Below, piece after piece: positions 6,501-15,688 of a stretch of 56,404 nucleotides of DNA. Source of the DNA: a virus; IMG/VR virus record IMGVR_UViG_3300043313_001319, positions 1 through 56,404 of that record; one strand, written 5' to 3'. Within the stretch, counting starts at the first letter, position 1. Every line of letters starts with the position of its first letter. The translations under genes and the position numbers were made by a program. The notes under the pieces are model-generated. The model searched no databases, was not told the DNA's origin, and saw only the letters and a program-made list of their open reading frames with translations.

Positions 6501-7141
6501 GCGACAGCATCCCCTCTGGTGCTCAGCCCTCCGGTGTTGCCAAGGGTCCCGTCTGGACGGATCGTGTGTCGGTAGAGCCAGGTTTTGCGGACCAGATGGC
6601 CGATCTTCCCGCCGGCCGCCTGGCACCCGAGCGTGAACGCGAAGTCCTCGCCAGAGTTGGCCTCGCCGCGGTCGAGGGATTTGAAGCCGACCGACTGGGC
6701 CAGCTCGGTGCGGACCAGGGTCGTAATGGTGGTCTCGATCGGGTTGGCCGGATCCCATGGGTTCAGGTAGTGCGACATGGGGAAGATCGGGTCGTCGTCG
6801 AGGACGCGACGGTTCCCGCCGCCGAAGTCCTGCATGACGCGGAACCAGGAGTAGACGAAGTCGAAGTCGTTGGCCTGGGCGAAGTTCAGCAGCTTGATCA
6901 GGTGGCCGGGCAACGGGATGTCGTCGCTGTCGATCGGGGCCACCCAGTCAGTGCGGGCCATTTCGAGCGCGCGCTGGCGCGTCACGGCCGCCCCGTCGCC
7001 GTCCAGGTCGATGGCGACGCAGTGGGCGTCGGGCAGCAGCTTCTGGGCGTGGATGCCCTGCAGGCATTCGGCGAACTGGCCGTTCGCGATCCGGGCGGGG
7101 TGAACGGGGGTGATGACGCTGATGGTCTGGCGGCGCTGCAT
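6497..7141 (-). CDS. GT-A (GT2-like) glycosyltransferase
   Basis: The protein is 214 residues. It starts ISVITPVHP, the typical first strand of GT2 enzymes, and has a metal-binding acidic motif in WVAPIDSDDIPLP (DxD near residue 72), preceded by an ARTDWVAP-type approach to the active site. GEDFAFTL near residue 178 fits the catalytic ED motif. At 214 residues it is a bare catalytic domain. It lies 12 bases after the DUF616-like gene and overlaps the next by four bases. Confidence 0.85.
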   Translation of the reverse strand: MQRRQTISVITPVHPARIANGQFAECLQGIHAQKLLPDAHCVAIDLDGDGAAVTRQRALEMARTDWVAPIDSDDIPLPGHLIKLLNFAQANDFDFVYSWFRVMQDFGGGNRRVLDDDPIFPMSHYLNPWDPANPIETTITTLVRTELAQSVGFKSLDRGEANSGEDFAFTLGCQAAGGKIGHLVRKTWLYRHTIRPDGTLGNTGGLSTRGDAVA

Positions 7142-7153
7142 CGCGCTGTCCTT

Positions 7154-7936
7154 TCAGGTTCCGTGCGGGTCGAGGGACCACATGGCCCAGGGCAGGTTGG
7201 CGTTCCAGCCCAGCCCGGGCACGATGGACTCATGTCGAGCGAATGACTCGGACAACAGAGCCTGAACCCGAAGAAGCGGCGGCAAGCTCAACTGGTCCTG
7301 ATGCGAATACATGACGTTGGCCCGCCACCACAGCTCGCCCAGATCGTTGACCATGTTCGTGTGCCGCCGGACCATGTGCCCGGTCGCGAACAGGCCCCAG
7401 CCCTCGGGGTGACTGCTGGCCCGAACCGCATCGATCTGACGCTGGAGAGCCTCGACGCTGTACCGACCAGCGCAGACCGCGGCGGTGTAGGCGTGCTCGG
7501 TGTAGACGCAGCTGCGCCACGGGTGGGCCATGAGCGACCACTCATCATCGCCCAGGGCTGCGACATTTCTGGCCACCCATTCGGGGCCGGCCATCGTGAT
7601 GCGCATGTTTCCGTCGACCCAGATCGACGCGTCGACTATCTGGGTGATGTCGCCCTGGAGTCGAGCCCAGTGCCAGGTGGCCTCGACGGGATGCGTCTTC
7701 CAGTACTTGTGAGCCAGCATCGGCGTGACGACCGCCGGGTCCCCGTTGGCGGGGTCGGCGGTGAAGCGGTCATATGGCGTCAGGTCGAAGACGACGGTCC
7801 AGCCGCCCGCGGCCGCCGACTCGGCGATCTGCTCGTTGTCGGTGAGCATGATGGCCGGGATGCCGAGGTCGGGCGGCAGCGGCTTCGCCGTGGCCTCGTA
7901 CGTGCCGTACACCGCGGAATACAACGCCAGCTTCAT
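7154..7936 (-). CDS. Glycosyltransferase-like protein (DUF616/TOD1 type)
   Basis: I chose ATG 7936, which overlaps the preceding stop by four bases (ATGA); the frame can be extended to 7984 but that adds an unrelated basic stretch. The 260-residue protein opens with YSAVYGTYEATAKP and has a TDN turn, a YWKTHP segment, then SIWVDGNMRI near residues 95-104, whose D-x-N resembles a nucleotide-sugar/metal site, and an H-P-W-RSCVYTEH motif. This order matches the DUF616/MUCI70-type glycosyltransferases found in bacterial polysaccharide loci. The donor and acceptor are unknown. Confidence 0.65.
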   Translation of the reverse strand: MKLALYSAVYGTYEATAKPLPPDLGIPAIMLTDNEQIAESAAAGGWTVVFDLTPYDRFTADPANGDPAVVTPMLAHKYWKTHPVEATWHWARLQGDITQIVDASIWVDGNMRITMAGPEWVARNVAALGDDEWSLMAHPWRSCVYTEHAYTAAVCAGRYSVEALQRQIDAVRASSHPEGWGLFATGHMVRRHTNMVNDLGELWWRANVMYSHQDQLSLPPLLRVQALLSESFARHESIVPGLGWNANLPWAMWSLDPHGT

Positions 7937-8130
7937 GCGACGCCCCAGTCCGCGCGTTCGGGCTCGCGACAGAGTGGCTGACACGGCGATGAGCCCGGCT
8001 CGACCCCTGACCCGTCACACGCGACACACTCGCCGCCGCGGTCGTCTTCGCCGGACCCGAGGCAGCACCAGCAGGAACCGCGCTCGTCGTTCAGCGTGTA
8101 GAGCGTGCCCGGCAGAATGGGCTCACTCAC
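7933..8130 (-). CDS. DnaJ-type zinc-knuckle small protein
   Basis: This 65-residue protein has two CxxCxGxG-type knuckles, CWCCLGSG (residues 20-27) and CVACDGSG (residues 35-42), as in half of a DnaJ zinc domain; similar small proteins occur in many actinophages. It starts at GTG 8130 overlapping the epimerase stop (GTGA) and ends on the start of the next gene (ATGA), so it is translated as part of the cassette. It may bind protein or act as a chaperone-like factor; the role is unproven. Confidence 0.7.
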   Translation of the reverse strand: MSEPILPGTLYTLNDERGSCWCCLGSGEDDRGGECVACDGSGVEPGSSPCQPLCREPERADWGVA

Positions 8131-9011
8131 GGCCGGAGACCCGAGTGGTACTCCTCGCCGAACGGCGCACCGCGGTACGACTCGACGGTCTCGCGCAGCG
8201 CCCCGGTCCAGAGCTCGCCGCCGTAGATGCCGCGGGCCATGTCGCGCGGGTGCCAGTCCAGCAGGTCCCAGCCCCGACCGGTGGCGGCCACGTTGGTCGG
8301 CGTCTCGCCGATGCGCATGGGCTCATATTCGACGCCGGCGGTCGAGCCGGTGATCTTCAGGACTTCCTCTGCGATGTCCTTGACGGTAACCTCGATGCCC
8401 AGGCCGCCGTCGAACACCTCGTCGTTGCCGAAGTTGCAGGCGTCGACGAGCATGCGCGCCACGACGCTGACCGGCACCGGATCCACCAGAGCCGACCCGT
8501 CCCCCCAGATCGGGATGGGCTGGTTGTTCCAGGCGGCGATGGAGAACGTCGGGCCGAACTTGCGGGGATGGCCGGGGCCATACGCCTGGCCGGGCCCGTG
8601 CGCGTTGTAGGCGATCACGTGCGAGCTGCGCAGACGGCCGGCCGCGGTCATGGCCGACGTGATGCGGTGGGCGCCAACCTTGGTCGCGCAGTAGATCGAC
8701 GGGAAGACGTCGGGCACCAGGATGCCGACGTAGTTGGCGTCGTTCTCGCTGCACCATTTGGCGACGCGGTATGACCCGAGGACGTTCTTTTCGATGGCGT
8801 CCTCGATGGTCTCGAAGAGCTCCATGGTGCCGAGCACGCCGGCCAGGTGAATGACCGCGTCGGGCGCGAAGTCGTCCATGGCGTCGAGCGAGCCCAGAAT
8901 GTCGTTGCCCTCGCGCTTGTCGAAGAACGCGACGTCGTGGCCAGCCCGGTCCGCCCAGTCGGCGACGTGCGAGCCGATGAACCCGCGCCCCCCACTCACC
9001 ATGATTCTCAT
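8127..9011 (-). CDS. NAD-dependent nucleotide-sugar epimerase/dehydratase (SDR)
   Basis: The protein is 294 residues from ATG 9011. The N terminus MVSGGRGFIGSHVADW is the extended-SDR dinucleotide-binding motif (GxxGFIG). VIHLAGV is the next conserved strand, and the catalytic Tyr-Lys pair is in SIYCATKVGAH (YxxxK). DGGLGIEVTVKDIAE is typical of the substrate half in UDP-glucose or GDP-mannose epimerases and dehydratases. It probably supplies a modified nucleotide sugar to the neighbouring glycosyltransferases. The start overlaps the methyltransferase stop by four bases. Confidence 0.9.
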   Translation of the reverse strand: MRIMVSGGRGFIGSHVADWADRAGHDVAFFDKREGNDILGSLDAMDDFAPDAVIHLAGVLGTMELFETIEDAIEKNVLGSYRVAKWCSENDANYVGILVPDVFPSIYCATKVGAHRITSAMTAAGRLRSSHVIAYNAHGPGQAYGPGHPRKFGPTFSIAAWNNQPIPIWGDGSALVDPVPVSVVARMLVDACNFGNDEVFDGGLGIEVTVKDIAEEVLKITGSTAGVEYEPMRIGETPTNVAATGRGWDLLDWHPRDMARGIYGGELWTGALRETVESYRGAPFGEEYHSGLRP

Positions 9012-9703
9012 TTGCCGAAGTGTCCCTTCTCGGTCAGTGCGCGGATCTCCGCGAGGGCGGTGTGCGCGTCGAGGGCGGCCGAGCGGCCCAGGATGGCGTC
9101 GGGCACCAGATGGCGCGGCATCCACGTCTCGACGATCTTGTCATAGGCGCGGTCGAGGACGACGTTGCGCGGGTCGAGGCCGGTCACGACGAGCGCGCCG
9201 GTCGGCGAGACGTCCACGAGCAGCTGGTCGAGGTCGGGGCGGTGCTCGGACAGGATGGCCATGAGCTTGAACACGTCGCCGGTCCAGTCGCCGGGCGGCT
9301 GCACGCGCCAGGCGATGTCCTGGCTGTAGGGCAGCACGTCATCGAACACGACGACCGTGCCCAGGCCGGCATGGCGCTCGATGTGGATGAAGTCGCGCAG
9401 GGCGTCTTCGAACAGATGCGAGCCGTCGATGAAGGCTAAGTCGACGGTCGGGCGCTCGCACGACGTGCACGCGTAGTACGCCTCGATGGTGCCTTCCTCG
9501 AGCTTCTGGTTGCCGCGGCGGTACTGCTGCTGCACGGCGGCCAGGTCGATGTCGATGCCGATGGCCACCCCCGCCGCCTCGGCCAGGGCCAGCGACGCGC
9601 CGGTCTGCACGCCGACCTCGAGGTAGGTCTGCGGCTTCAGAATGGCGTGCAGACCGTCAAGGAACTGGTACCGGGTCAGGCTCGGGGGCGGCAGAGGCTT
9701 CAT
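9008..9703 (-). CDS. Class I SAM-dependent methyltransferase
   Basis: ATG 9703 gives 231 residues and leaves eight bases after a TATCGT -10; an alternative ATG 9733 lies inside the operator palindrome. YLEVGVQTGASLA is motif I of the SAM-binding fold, IGIDID is motif II, LAFIDGSHLFEDALRDF matches the Methyltransf_24 family, and VVVFDDVLPYSQD follows. In sugar cassettes this family often O-methylates a sugar, which is the most likely role here. It overlaps the epimerase by four bases. Confidence 0.82.
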   Translation of the reverse strand: MKPLPPPSLTRYQFLDGLHAILKPQTYLEVGVQTGASLALAEAAGVAIGIDIDLAAVQQQYRRGNQKLEEGTIEAYYACTSCERPTVDLAFIDGSHLFEDALRDFIHIERHAGLGTVVVFDDVLPYSQDIAWRVQPPGDWTGDVFKLMAILSEHRPDLDQLLVDVSPTGALVVTGLDPRNVVLDRAYDKIVETWMPRHLVPDAILGRSAALDAHTALAEIRALTEKGHFGK

Positions 9704-9711
9704 GGTCGCCG

Positions 9712-9740
9712 ACGATATCAGAGCGCTTGACATGTCACTA
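9712..9740 (-). promoter_or_regulatory. Promoter/operator upstream of the methyltransferase
   Basis: CTTGACATGTCACTAG reads on the + strand at 9726-9741, with palindrome TGACATGTCA. On the minus strand TATCGT (9712-9717) ends eight bases before ATG 9703, and GTGACA (9733-9738) lies 15 bases upstream of it, short for a -35. The element is in the opposite orientation to that at 3102-3130. Confidence 0.55.
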
Positions 9741-9831
9741 GCCTGACCTGCGCGAACGGGATTGCTAGGTTTGTTAACTGGCCTTTCGAGCGCTTGCTTG
9801 GTTGCACGTCCTTTTCGGTCCACCGACCGAA

Positions 9832-10533
9832 CTACCACGGCCGCCAGCCGTTGTACTTGCCGACGAAGCGCTGGGAGTCGATGGCGACCTGAGCGGCCAT
9901 GTGCCCGGTCCAGCCGTCCGGGATGCGGTTCGGCACGGGGTGGTCGCCGATGAGCGCCATCCCCCCGGATTGACGAGCCTGGATATCTAGGTCTGTGTCG
10001 CCGAACCAATAGTGGAACTGCTCGTCGGCGCGGACCGGGCTGATCGGGTCAATGATCCAGGCCCACCCTGGCATGCGTCCGACCAGATCGCTGTCGGGCG
10101 CAGTCTTCACCCGGGGCGGGCCGATCCAGCCGAACGGCTCCGGGGCGGACGCGCCGATGACCGCGCCGGTGTCCGCCATGGCCTTGGCCACCGCGTCGAA
10201 CCAGCCCGGCGGGGGCGGGGCGTCGTCGCAGAGCACCGCGACGAGCGGCGAGTCGAACACGTCGGAGTCCTGGTTGCCGTGGACCGTCAGCGCCATCTCG
10301 ATGCCCATGTTCCAGAGCTTTGAGAGGTTCGGCGGCTGGTCCGGGACGGACACGACCGCCGTCTTCCACGTGCCCAGGATCCGCGTGCCGGCATGGAATT
10401 CGCGGAAGTTGACCGGCGGCGTGCTGGCGTTGTCGATGATGATGACCATGTCGACCTGCGGCCCGATGGCGCACCACGTCTCGCAGAGCAGCTCGGGCCG
10501 GTCGTGGGTGAGAATCACTGCGTAGCGGTTCAT
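9832..10533 (-). CDS. GT2-like glycosyltransferase heading the sugar cassette
   Basis: ATG 10533 gives 233 residues and sits seven bases after a TAGGGT -10. AVILTHDRPELL begins the GT-A fold, VIIIDNAST is the second strand, and VAVLCDDAPPPPGWFDAV (near residues 105-122) carries the DD metal motif. FGDTDLDIQAR near residue 185 fits the GT2 ED-like active-site segment. It is the first gene of the leftward cassette that ends at 5029; a 130-base gap with an operator separates it from the methyltransferase. Confidence 0.85.
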   Translation of the reverse strand: MNRYAVILTHDRPELLCETWCAIGPQVDMVIIIDNASTPPVNFREFHAGTRILGTWKTAVVSVPDQPPNLSKLWNMGIEMALTVHGNQDSDVFDSPLVAVLCDDAPPPPGWFDAVAKAMADTGAVIGASAPEPFGWIGPPRVKTAPDSDLVGRMPGWAWIIDPISPVRADEQFHYWFGDTDLDIQARQSGGMALIGDHPVPNRIPDGWTGHMAAQVAIDSQRFVGKYNGWRPW

Positions 10534-10540
10534 GCCGGCC

Positions 10541-10573
10541 ACCCTACCCTCGACCACTTGACATGTCACTAGG
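10541..10573 (-). promoter_or_regulatory. Leaderless promoter/operator of the sugar cassette
   Basis: On the minus strand GTGACA (10564-10569), a 17-base spacer and TAGGGT (10541-10546) are followed after seven bases by the ATG at 10533. The operator ACTTGACATGTCACTAGG occupies 10556-10573 on the + strand, with a perfect TGACATGTCA core. Confidence 0.72.
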
Positions 10574-10580
10574 CCAATCG

Positions 10581-11273
10581 TCAGATGGTCTTGACGGCCG
10601 GATAGAGGGCAGCGGGACCGGCGTAGACGATCTCCAGGTAGCGCGTCTGATCGAAGTTGCCGAGCATGGTGACCGTGCCGCCGAAGCCCTGCAGGGTGAG
10701 CAGCATAGAAACGGTCGTGTCGACGGTGAAGGCGAAGTGCCAGGCCGCCCCACACCACTGGGAGAAGCCGGCCGTGACCGCCATCTGGTAGGCCGAGACG
10801 TTGACGATCGTGCCCGCCACGGTGCCGGGCCGAACCCGGTAGAGCGCGGTGGCGTTGCTCGCGCTGCTGCTGGTGTCCCCGTACCAGGTGGCTCGGTAGA
10901 CCTGGCCGGCCAGGAATGTGTAGGCCGGGGCGGTGAATACCGGGACCTCGACCGTCACCGGGCCCGCGTCGGCCCGGGCCGCGACGTACGAGACCACGGA
11001 GCCGACCGCAGGCACCAGCGCGGCGACGCCGCAGATGAAGTTGCCGCTGGGCGGCACCACGTCCACATACACGCGCTGGCCGACAGTTACCGCCCCGATC
11101 ATCGACACCATGCCGATGGCCTCGGTGTCGCCGTCGAGAGTGACTGTGATGGGGTCGGCCGTGGAGACCGTGCCGATGGCGAGTTGCCAGGTCAGGCCCA
11201 GGCGCCGAGAGTTCTCCTGAACGGCCAGGATGCGGGCGGCCTCGTCGTTGGCGCCGGCGCCCTCGTTGCTCAT
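10581..11273 (-). CDS. Putative virion-associated minor tail protein
   Basis: The 230-residue protein starts at ATG 11273, overlapping the preceding stop by four bases. The N-terminal part has a small beta-barrel-like region (VTLDGDTEAIGMVSM, VGQRVYVDVVPPSGNF), as in proteins at the distal end of siphovirus tails. The C-terminal half is beta-rich with Thr/Ala/Gly repeats and could be a receptor-facing domain. No enzyme motif is visible. Position as last gene of the tail operon supports a minor tail or fibre role. Confidence 0.6.
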   Translation of the reverse strand: MSNEGAGANDEAARILAVQENSRRLGLTWQLAIGTVSTADPITVTLDGDTEAIGMVSMIGAVTVGQRVYVDVVPPSGNFICGVAALVPAVGSVVSYVAARADAGPVTVEVPVFTAPAYTFLAGQVYRATWYGDTSSSASNATALYRVRPGTVAGTIVNVSAYQMAVTAGFSQWCGAAWHFAFTVDTTVSMLLTLQGFGGTVTMLGNFDQTRYLEIVYAGPAALYPAVKTI

Positions 11274-12391
11274 GAGTACGACCTTCGTAGAACGTGGCTC
11301 ATGGCCTCGCCTGCGACCAGCGGCATCGACCAGGACAGCTCGAGCCAGTTGAAGCCCTGCCAGCGGATCACGTTGTAGCCGTCGTGGCGCGGGTCGGCTG
11401 GCGTGGCCAGCACCACCTGCTCCGCCGCGGTGGCACGTTCGGCGATGCCACGGGCGACGGCGGCGGCCTGGCCGGAGTCGGACAGCTGCAGGTTGAAGGT
11501 CTTGGCCCGCACGTAGCCGATGTTGGGGATCGAGTTGGGGGCGTTGACGGGCACATCGGCCACCCCCACCACCGGCTCTTCCGAGTTGGCGGCCGCGTTG
11601 GAGATGACGACGAAGCGGTTCGGCGCGGTGAGCAGCTCGTCGGTCTCGACGATGTCCGAACGGATGACCCGGTAGCCGGCGTCGAAGTCGATGTCGGGCA
11701 CCTGGTTGGCCGGGTCGAAGGTGCGCTCGAAACGCAGGACGCCGTTGTTGTCGAACCAGGGCGACCAGTAGTCGCCGGCCACTGACAGCGCCTCGAGCAC
11801 CTGGCCGCGCGTCGTGCCGATGCCCCACGAGTCGGCCGAGAGGTACGACGACTGGTCAGAGAGAAACGTGATCGGCAGGCCGGTCAGCACGTTGGTCAGG
11901 ACGGTGACGACGGGCAGCCCGATGCCGCTGACCCCTGCGGTCAGTTCAGTGTCGATCAGGAACATCTCGTCGTTGAGTGTGGGGCGGGCCAGCCGGCCGC
12001 CGGTCGAGAGCGTGCGCGGGTTGTCCGCCCAGGTGTAGCGACCCAGCGGCCAGTCGCCGTCGGGGCGGTCCGGGTTGGGCGCGCCGGGGATGGTCATGAA
12101 GACGAGGACGCGATCGGTCAACGCGTTGACCGCGGCGGTGTCGGCTCGCCCCAGCGACAGATTCAGCGTGCGCTTCACCGTCATCGACGTGTCATGGGTC
12201 AGGCTGGCGCCGCGGATCGGCGCGAGGTCGCCGAGGTGCTCGCCGGACACGCCATTGACGAGCTCGAAGCGGAACGTGTACTGCATCTGGCCGACCGCTG
12301 CGGACAGGTCCAGCTGCGGGGCCCGGGTGTCCGTGACGAGCAGCCGGCCGCCCGGCCACGCCGACCCGATGCCCGGCCCGGGGCTGGTCAC
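11270..12391 (-). CDS. Minor tail protein (baseplate/hub type)
   Basis: The 373-residue protein has no enzyme motif. It opens with beta strands such as YTFRFELVNGVSGEHLGDLAPIR, then a Thr/Val-rich central region. The segment ending in RFERTFDP, preceded by YWSPWFDNNGVL, resembles the hub-type minor tail proteins encoded after the large tip protein in actinophages. Both ends overlap neighbours by four bases (ATGA), so it is translated with the tail-tip genes. The assignment rests mostly on position. Confidence 0.65.
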   Translation of the reverse strand: MTSPGPGIGSAWPGGRLLVTDTRAPQLDLSAAVGQMQYTFRFELVNGVSGEHLGDLAPIRGASLTHDTSMTVKRTLNLSLGRADTAAVNALTDRVLVFMTIPGAPNPDRPDGDWPLGRYTWADNPRTLSTGGRLARPTLNDEMFLIDTELTAGVSGIGLPVVTVLTNVLTGLPITFLSDQSSYLSADSWGIGTTRGQVLEALSVAGDYWSPWFDNNGVLRFERTFDPANQVPDIDFDAGYRVIRSDIVETDELLTAPNRFVVISNAAANSEEPVVGVADVPVNAPNSIPNIGYVRAKTFNLQLSDSGQAAAVARGIAERATAAEQVVLATPADPRHDGYNVIRWQGFNWLELSWSMPLVAGEAMSHVLRRSYS

Positions 12392-15300
12392 GGATCCACC
12401 GGATACGGCGTCTGGGTGGTCTCGGTGATGGTGAGCCGAGCCACGTAGTTCTGGGCGTCGTTGCGTGCCGTGGTGGTCGGCACGCGCACGTTGGCGAACC
12501 AGCGGTTGCCGCGGTGGTCACGGACGCAGACGTAGGGCAGTTGCGCCCAGGCCAGGTCACGGATGGTCGTGGCGTCGGCCAGGGACGGCAGGGCGATGGC
12601 GCCGGCGGCGAGCAGCACGGTCCGGTCGAAGGTCTCCAGCCCGCGCTCGGTGCCGTGGAAGGCAACCGAGCCGTCCCGTCCGTACATGGGCTGGAACTGC
12701 ACCATCTCGGCCTCGGGCAGGCTGAACCCTTCGGTCGGCGTGCCGTCCCATTGCATCTCGTAGGCGGCGTTGTCGGCGCCGGTCTGGTCGGCGTTGGACG
12801 TGAAGATGAGCGCGCCGGTCATGTCAGAGCAGCCGCCGGTGATGCCCGGGCTGGCCTGTGTGCCTGTGACGTAGGTCGACCAGGCGCCGGCGAAGTTGTA
12901 GGCGTTGAGGTTGCGGATCCGGTACACCGACGGGATGCCGACGCGGGCTTCGTAGTCGTTGAAGTAGGCCAGGCCGGGGTTGGTGGCCAGCATGATGGTC
13001 TGGAAGGCGGCGGCCACGCTGTCGTAGCGCTGCAACTCGTAGGCGCCGAACCAGTACGACGGCGGGCCGACCTGGAAGTTCTGGAACCGGACGACCGCGC
13101 CCAGGCCGTTGGACCGACCCAGAAGCCCGATGGCGGTACCGGCTGGCGGGCTGGCCGTGAAGCCTTCCCCGGTCCACAGTGCCGGCTCGGGCTCGTCGAG
13201 CGGCCAGGCCTTGCCTTTGACCTGCGTCCCGCCGGGCACATCCTGAACCAACATCTTCAGGTTGATGAACGCGCCGGCGCCGATGGTGAACGGCAGGGTG
13301 ATGGTGGATGAGAGCAGCGATCCGACCGAGGCGTTCAGAATCTCGAAGATGGTCGTGCCCGTGGTGTCGGCCTGCACGAGCACCTGCAGGTGGTCCAGGG
13401 TCGTGACAAACCGGCCGACCAGGGCGGCTCGACCTTCACCGACCGCGGTCCCCGAGAGGCCGACTACCGCGGTCGCCTCGAAGTTCCGGGCTCCGGCGAG
13501 CGTGGCCGCAGCAGACGTGCCAGCCCCGTCGGGCGTGATGGTGGCCTGGGTGCCGTCGACCGCGTATTGGCTGGCGTTGCCGGTGGTCGTGTACGCGCCG
13601 CCGACGTCGGCCGACCCCATGCCGGCCACGACGGTGCGGGCGAAACTGTCGGACAGGTTGATCGTGTTGACGGGCAGTGACCAGGTCACCTGCTGGTAGC
13701 CGATGCCCGAGGGGATGCAGCAGGGCAGCGAGCCGCAGAGCAGGCCGACGCCGGACACCGGCTGGGTCAGCTGCGAGATGCCGACCCCGGTGATGGTGGC
13801 CGGGTCCTGGCTGAACATGAGCACCGCGTCAGTGGCGGCGTCGGCGGACGCGCCGGTCACCCAGACCGACGCCACGCCCTGCGGCATCCACGTGAGCTCG
13901 ACGGTAGCGCCGGAGGGCGGCTGGTAGGTGGCCGCGCCGAGCTGGTTGGGCGACGGGACGAGCGTGTAGAGCGAACCAGGGACACCGGAGATCGCGGGCG
14001 CGCTGGCGCCCAGCACCTCCCAGCGGTTGCCCGCGGACTCGCCGGCGGCCGACCAGACCCACCCGGGCGTGCCGGTGGCGGCGCCCATGTTCGGCGCAGT
14101 CGTGAACCGCAGGGTGACCTCGCGCCAGCCGTCCAGGATCTCCGGCAGGTCGTCGAAAGTCGCGGCGGTGATGGACGTGGTCGAGCCGGTGAAGACGCCG
14201 TTGCCGGTCAGCGTCAGCGGCACGGTCGTGTTGCCGAACCGGCGGGCATAGTAGCGCACCTGCGGGTATGAGGCCGCCGAGCCCGAGATGTCGTCGTAGA
14301 TCTCCTGAATGGCCGTCTTCGTGCCCCACACCTGGGCGGCGACCTGGCGGCCGTAGACGTGCGGTTCGGTCAGCGTCCCGCCCGAGGCATGCAGGCTGAT
14401 CTGGGGCAGGATCATCGTGCCGGTGGACCCGGGCGGGGCCAGGGTGAACGGGTCGCCAATGTGGTCGGGCAGCGGGAACGGAATGTCCACTTCCACGCCG
14501 GGATGCGAGGGGATCTCGTACAACTGGCGGGCCGCGTTGAGCTCGGGGAAGTCCGAGGTGAGGTTACCGCCGAAGCCGATCTGACCGATCGAGACGAAAG
14601 ACAGGGTCGGCGTATAGAGCCCGGCCGGGACGATCGGGTCGGCGTTCTGGCTCAGGTCGCGCATGACGACCCGGTTCATGCCGTAGCTGTAACCGAACTG
14701 CTGGGCCCCGTAGGCGACCCGGCGCTCTTCGCAGTAGATGACCCGCAGCGCCGCGTATTCCAGCGTCATGCGCACGTCGTTGCCGGTGCCGGCGGGGAAC
14801 CCGTTGGCGGTAAGCGGAATGGCCACCGACAGTTGCAGCTGCTGGCGGCCGGCCCCGTAGCCCGGCTCGAAGCGCAGCAGGTCGGCGTACCGCCACGGCA
14901 TCTTCTCGCTCGAGCCCAGGCTGGCCGTGTTCCAGCAGTTGTTGACGTCGCCCAGGTCGACGTAGGCGACCTGCATGTCCGCCCGGGACGAGCCGGTGCG
15001 CCCGACCACTGTGGACAGGTCGCCGAGCGTGCCAGTGTTGCTCTTGATGGACGAGGCGGTGAACTGCTGGCCTGAGCCCAAATCGTTCATCTGGGTCAGG
15101 ACGGTCAGGCTGGTGCCGGGCGGATTGATGTAGTCGATAGCCAGGCCCACCGCGTCGGTGTCCTGGACGGAGCCGGCGTAGGCCAGGGAAACGTTCAGGA
15201 TCCGCTTGTTGGCCAGCACCGGGTAGGACGAGACGTCGAAGAACAAACTCATCAACTGCGACGAGCCTGAGTTGTAGTTGAACGTCGCGTATTTGTCGTC

Positions 15301-15600
15301 GCCGGGCTGGTAGAGCGCATCGGCGTACGACGAGGAGTTCTGAAGGCTGATGTTGTTGCCGGTGATCGTCACCGACTTGGCCGGGATGAGCACCTGCTGG
15401 ATGGGCCCGGTGTCTGCCTCGAGCCCGAATGGGTACAGGTTGACCGCGGCCACCTGGAACGACACGAAGTCGGCGGGGGCGCGGTGCACGTAGAAGCGGG
15501 CGTCGCGGACCTGGCGGGTCACCGTCTGCGCGTAGGCCGTCCCGCGCTCGACCGAGTTGATGACCGGCGAGTAGACGAGGTTCTCGTCCCGGATCGGCAC
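12388..15600 (-). CDS. Large minor tail protein with lectin-like domain
   Basis: The annotated frame is 1070 residues from GTG 15600. Residues about 200-600 are beta-rich, and residues about 640-830 contain DSFARTVVAGMGSAD and a following jelly-roll pattern typical of concanavalin-like sugar-binding domains on actinophage tail proteins. The C terminus (MVQFQPMYGRDGSVAFHG onward) resembles tail-tip proteins. The start is suspect: the in-frame sequence upstream continues as NPHQPVILGQQWVP, a likely genuine N terminus, but is reached only by a -1 shift at a run of seven G (plus-strand C at 15657-15663) from ATG 15692. Function: tail tip and host recognition. Confidence 0.78.
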   Translation of the reverse strand: MPIRDENLVYSPVINSVERGTAYAQTVTRQVRDARFYVHRAPADFVSFQVAAVNLYPFGLEADTGPIQQVLIPAKSVTITGNNISLQNSSSYADALYQPGDDKYATFNYNSGSSQLMSLFFDVSSYPVLANKRILNVSLAYAGSVQDTDAVGLAIDYINPPGTSLTVLTQMNDLGSGQQFTASSIKSNTGTLGDLSTVVGRTGSSRADMQVAYVDLGDVNNCWNTASLGSSEKMPWRYADLLRFEPGYGAGRQQLQLSVAIPLTANGFPAGTGNDVRMTLEYAALRVIYCEERRVAYGAQQFGYSYGMNRVVMRDLSQNADPIVPAGLYTPTLSFVSIGQIGFGGNLTSDFPELNAARQLYEIPSHPGVEVDIPFPLPDHIGDPFTLAPPGSTGTMILPQISLHASGGTLTEPHVYGRQVAAQVWGTKTAIQEIYDDISGSAASYPQVRYYARRFGNTTVPLTLTGNGVFTGSTTSITAATFDDLPEILDGWREVTLRFTTAPNMGAATGTPGWVWSAAGESAGNRWEVLGASAPAISGVPGSLYTLVPSPNQLGAATYQPPSGATVELTWMPQGVASVWVTGASADAATDAVLMFSQDPATITGVGISQLTQPVSGVGLLCGSLPCCIPSGIGYQQVTWSLPVNTINLSDSFARTVVAGMGSADVGGAYTTTGNASQYAVDGTQATITPDGAGTSAAATLAGARNFEATAVVGLSGTAVGEGRAALVGRFVTTLDHLQVLVQADTTGTTIFEILNASVGSLLSSTITLPFTIGAGAFINLKMLVQDVPGGTQVKGKAWPLDEPEPALWTGEGFTASPPAGTAIGLLGRSNGLGAVVRFQNFQVGPPSYWFGAYELQRYDSVAAAFQTIMLATNPGLAYFNDYEARVGIPSVYRIRNLNAYNFAGAWSTYVTGTQASPGITGGCSDMTGALIFTSNADQTGADNAAYEMQWDGTPTEGFSLPEAEMVQFQPMYGRDGSVAFHGTERGLETFDRTVLLAAGAIALPSLADATTIRDLAWAQLPYVCVRDHRGNRWFANVRVPTTTARNDAQNYVARLTITETTQTPYPVDP

Positions 15601-15688
15601 CCACTGCTGGCCGAGAATGACCGGCTGATGGGGATTGTAGTTTCCTATCGGACTCGCCCCCCCATGTCAGTCATCTCGGCTTTCCCGG

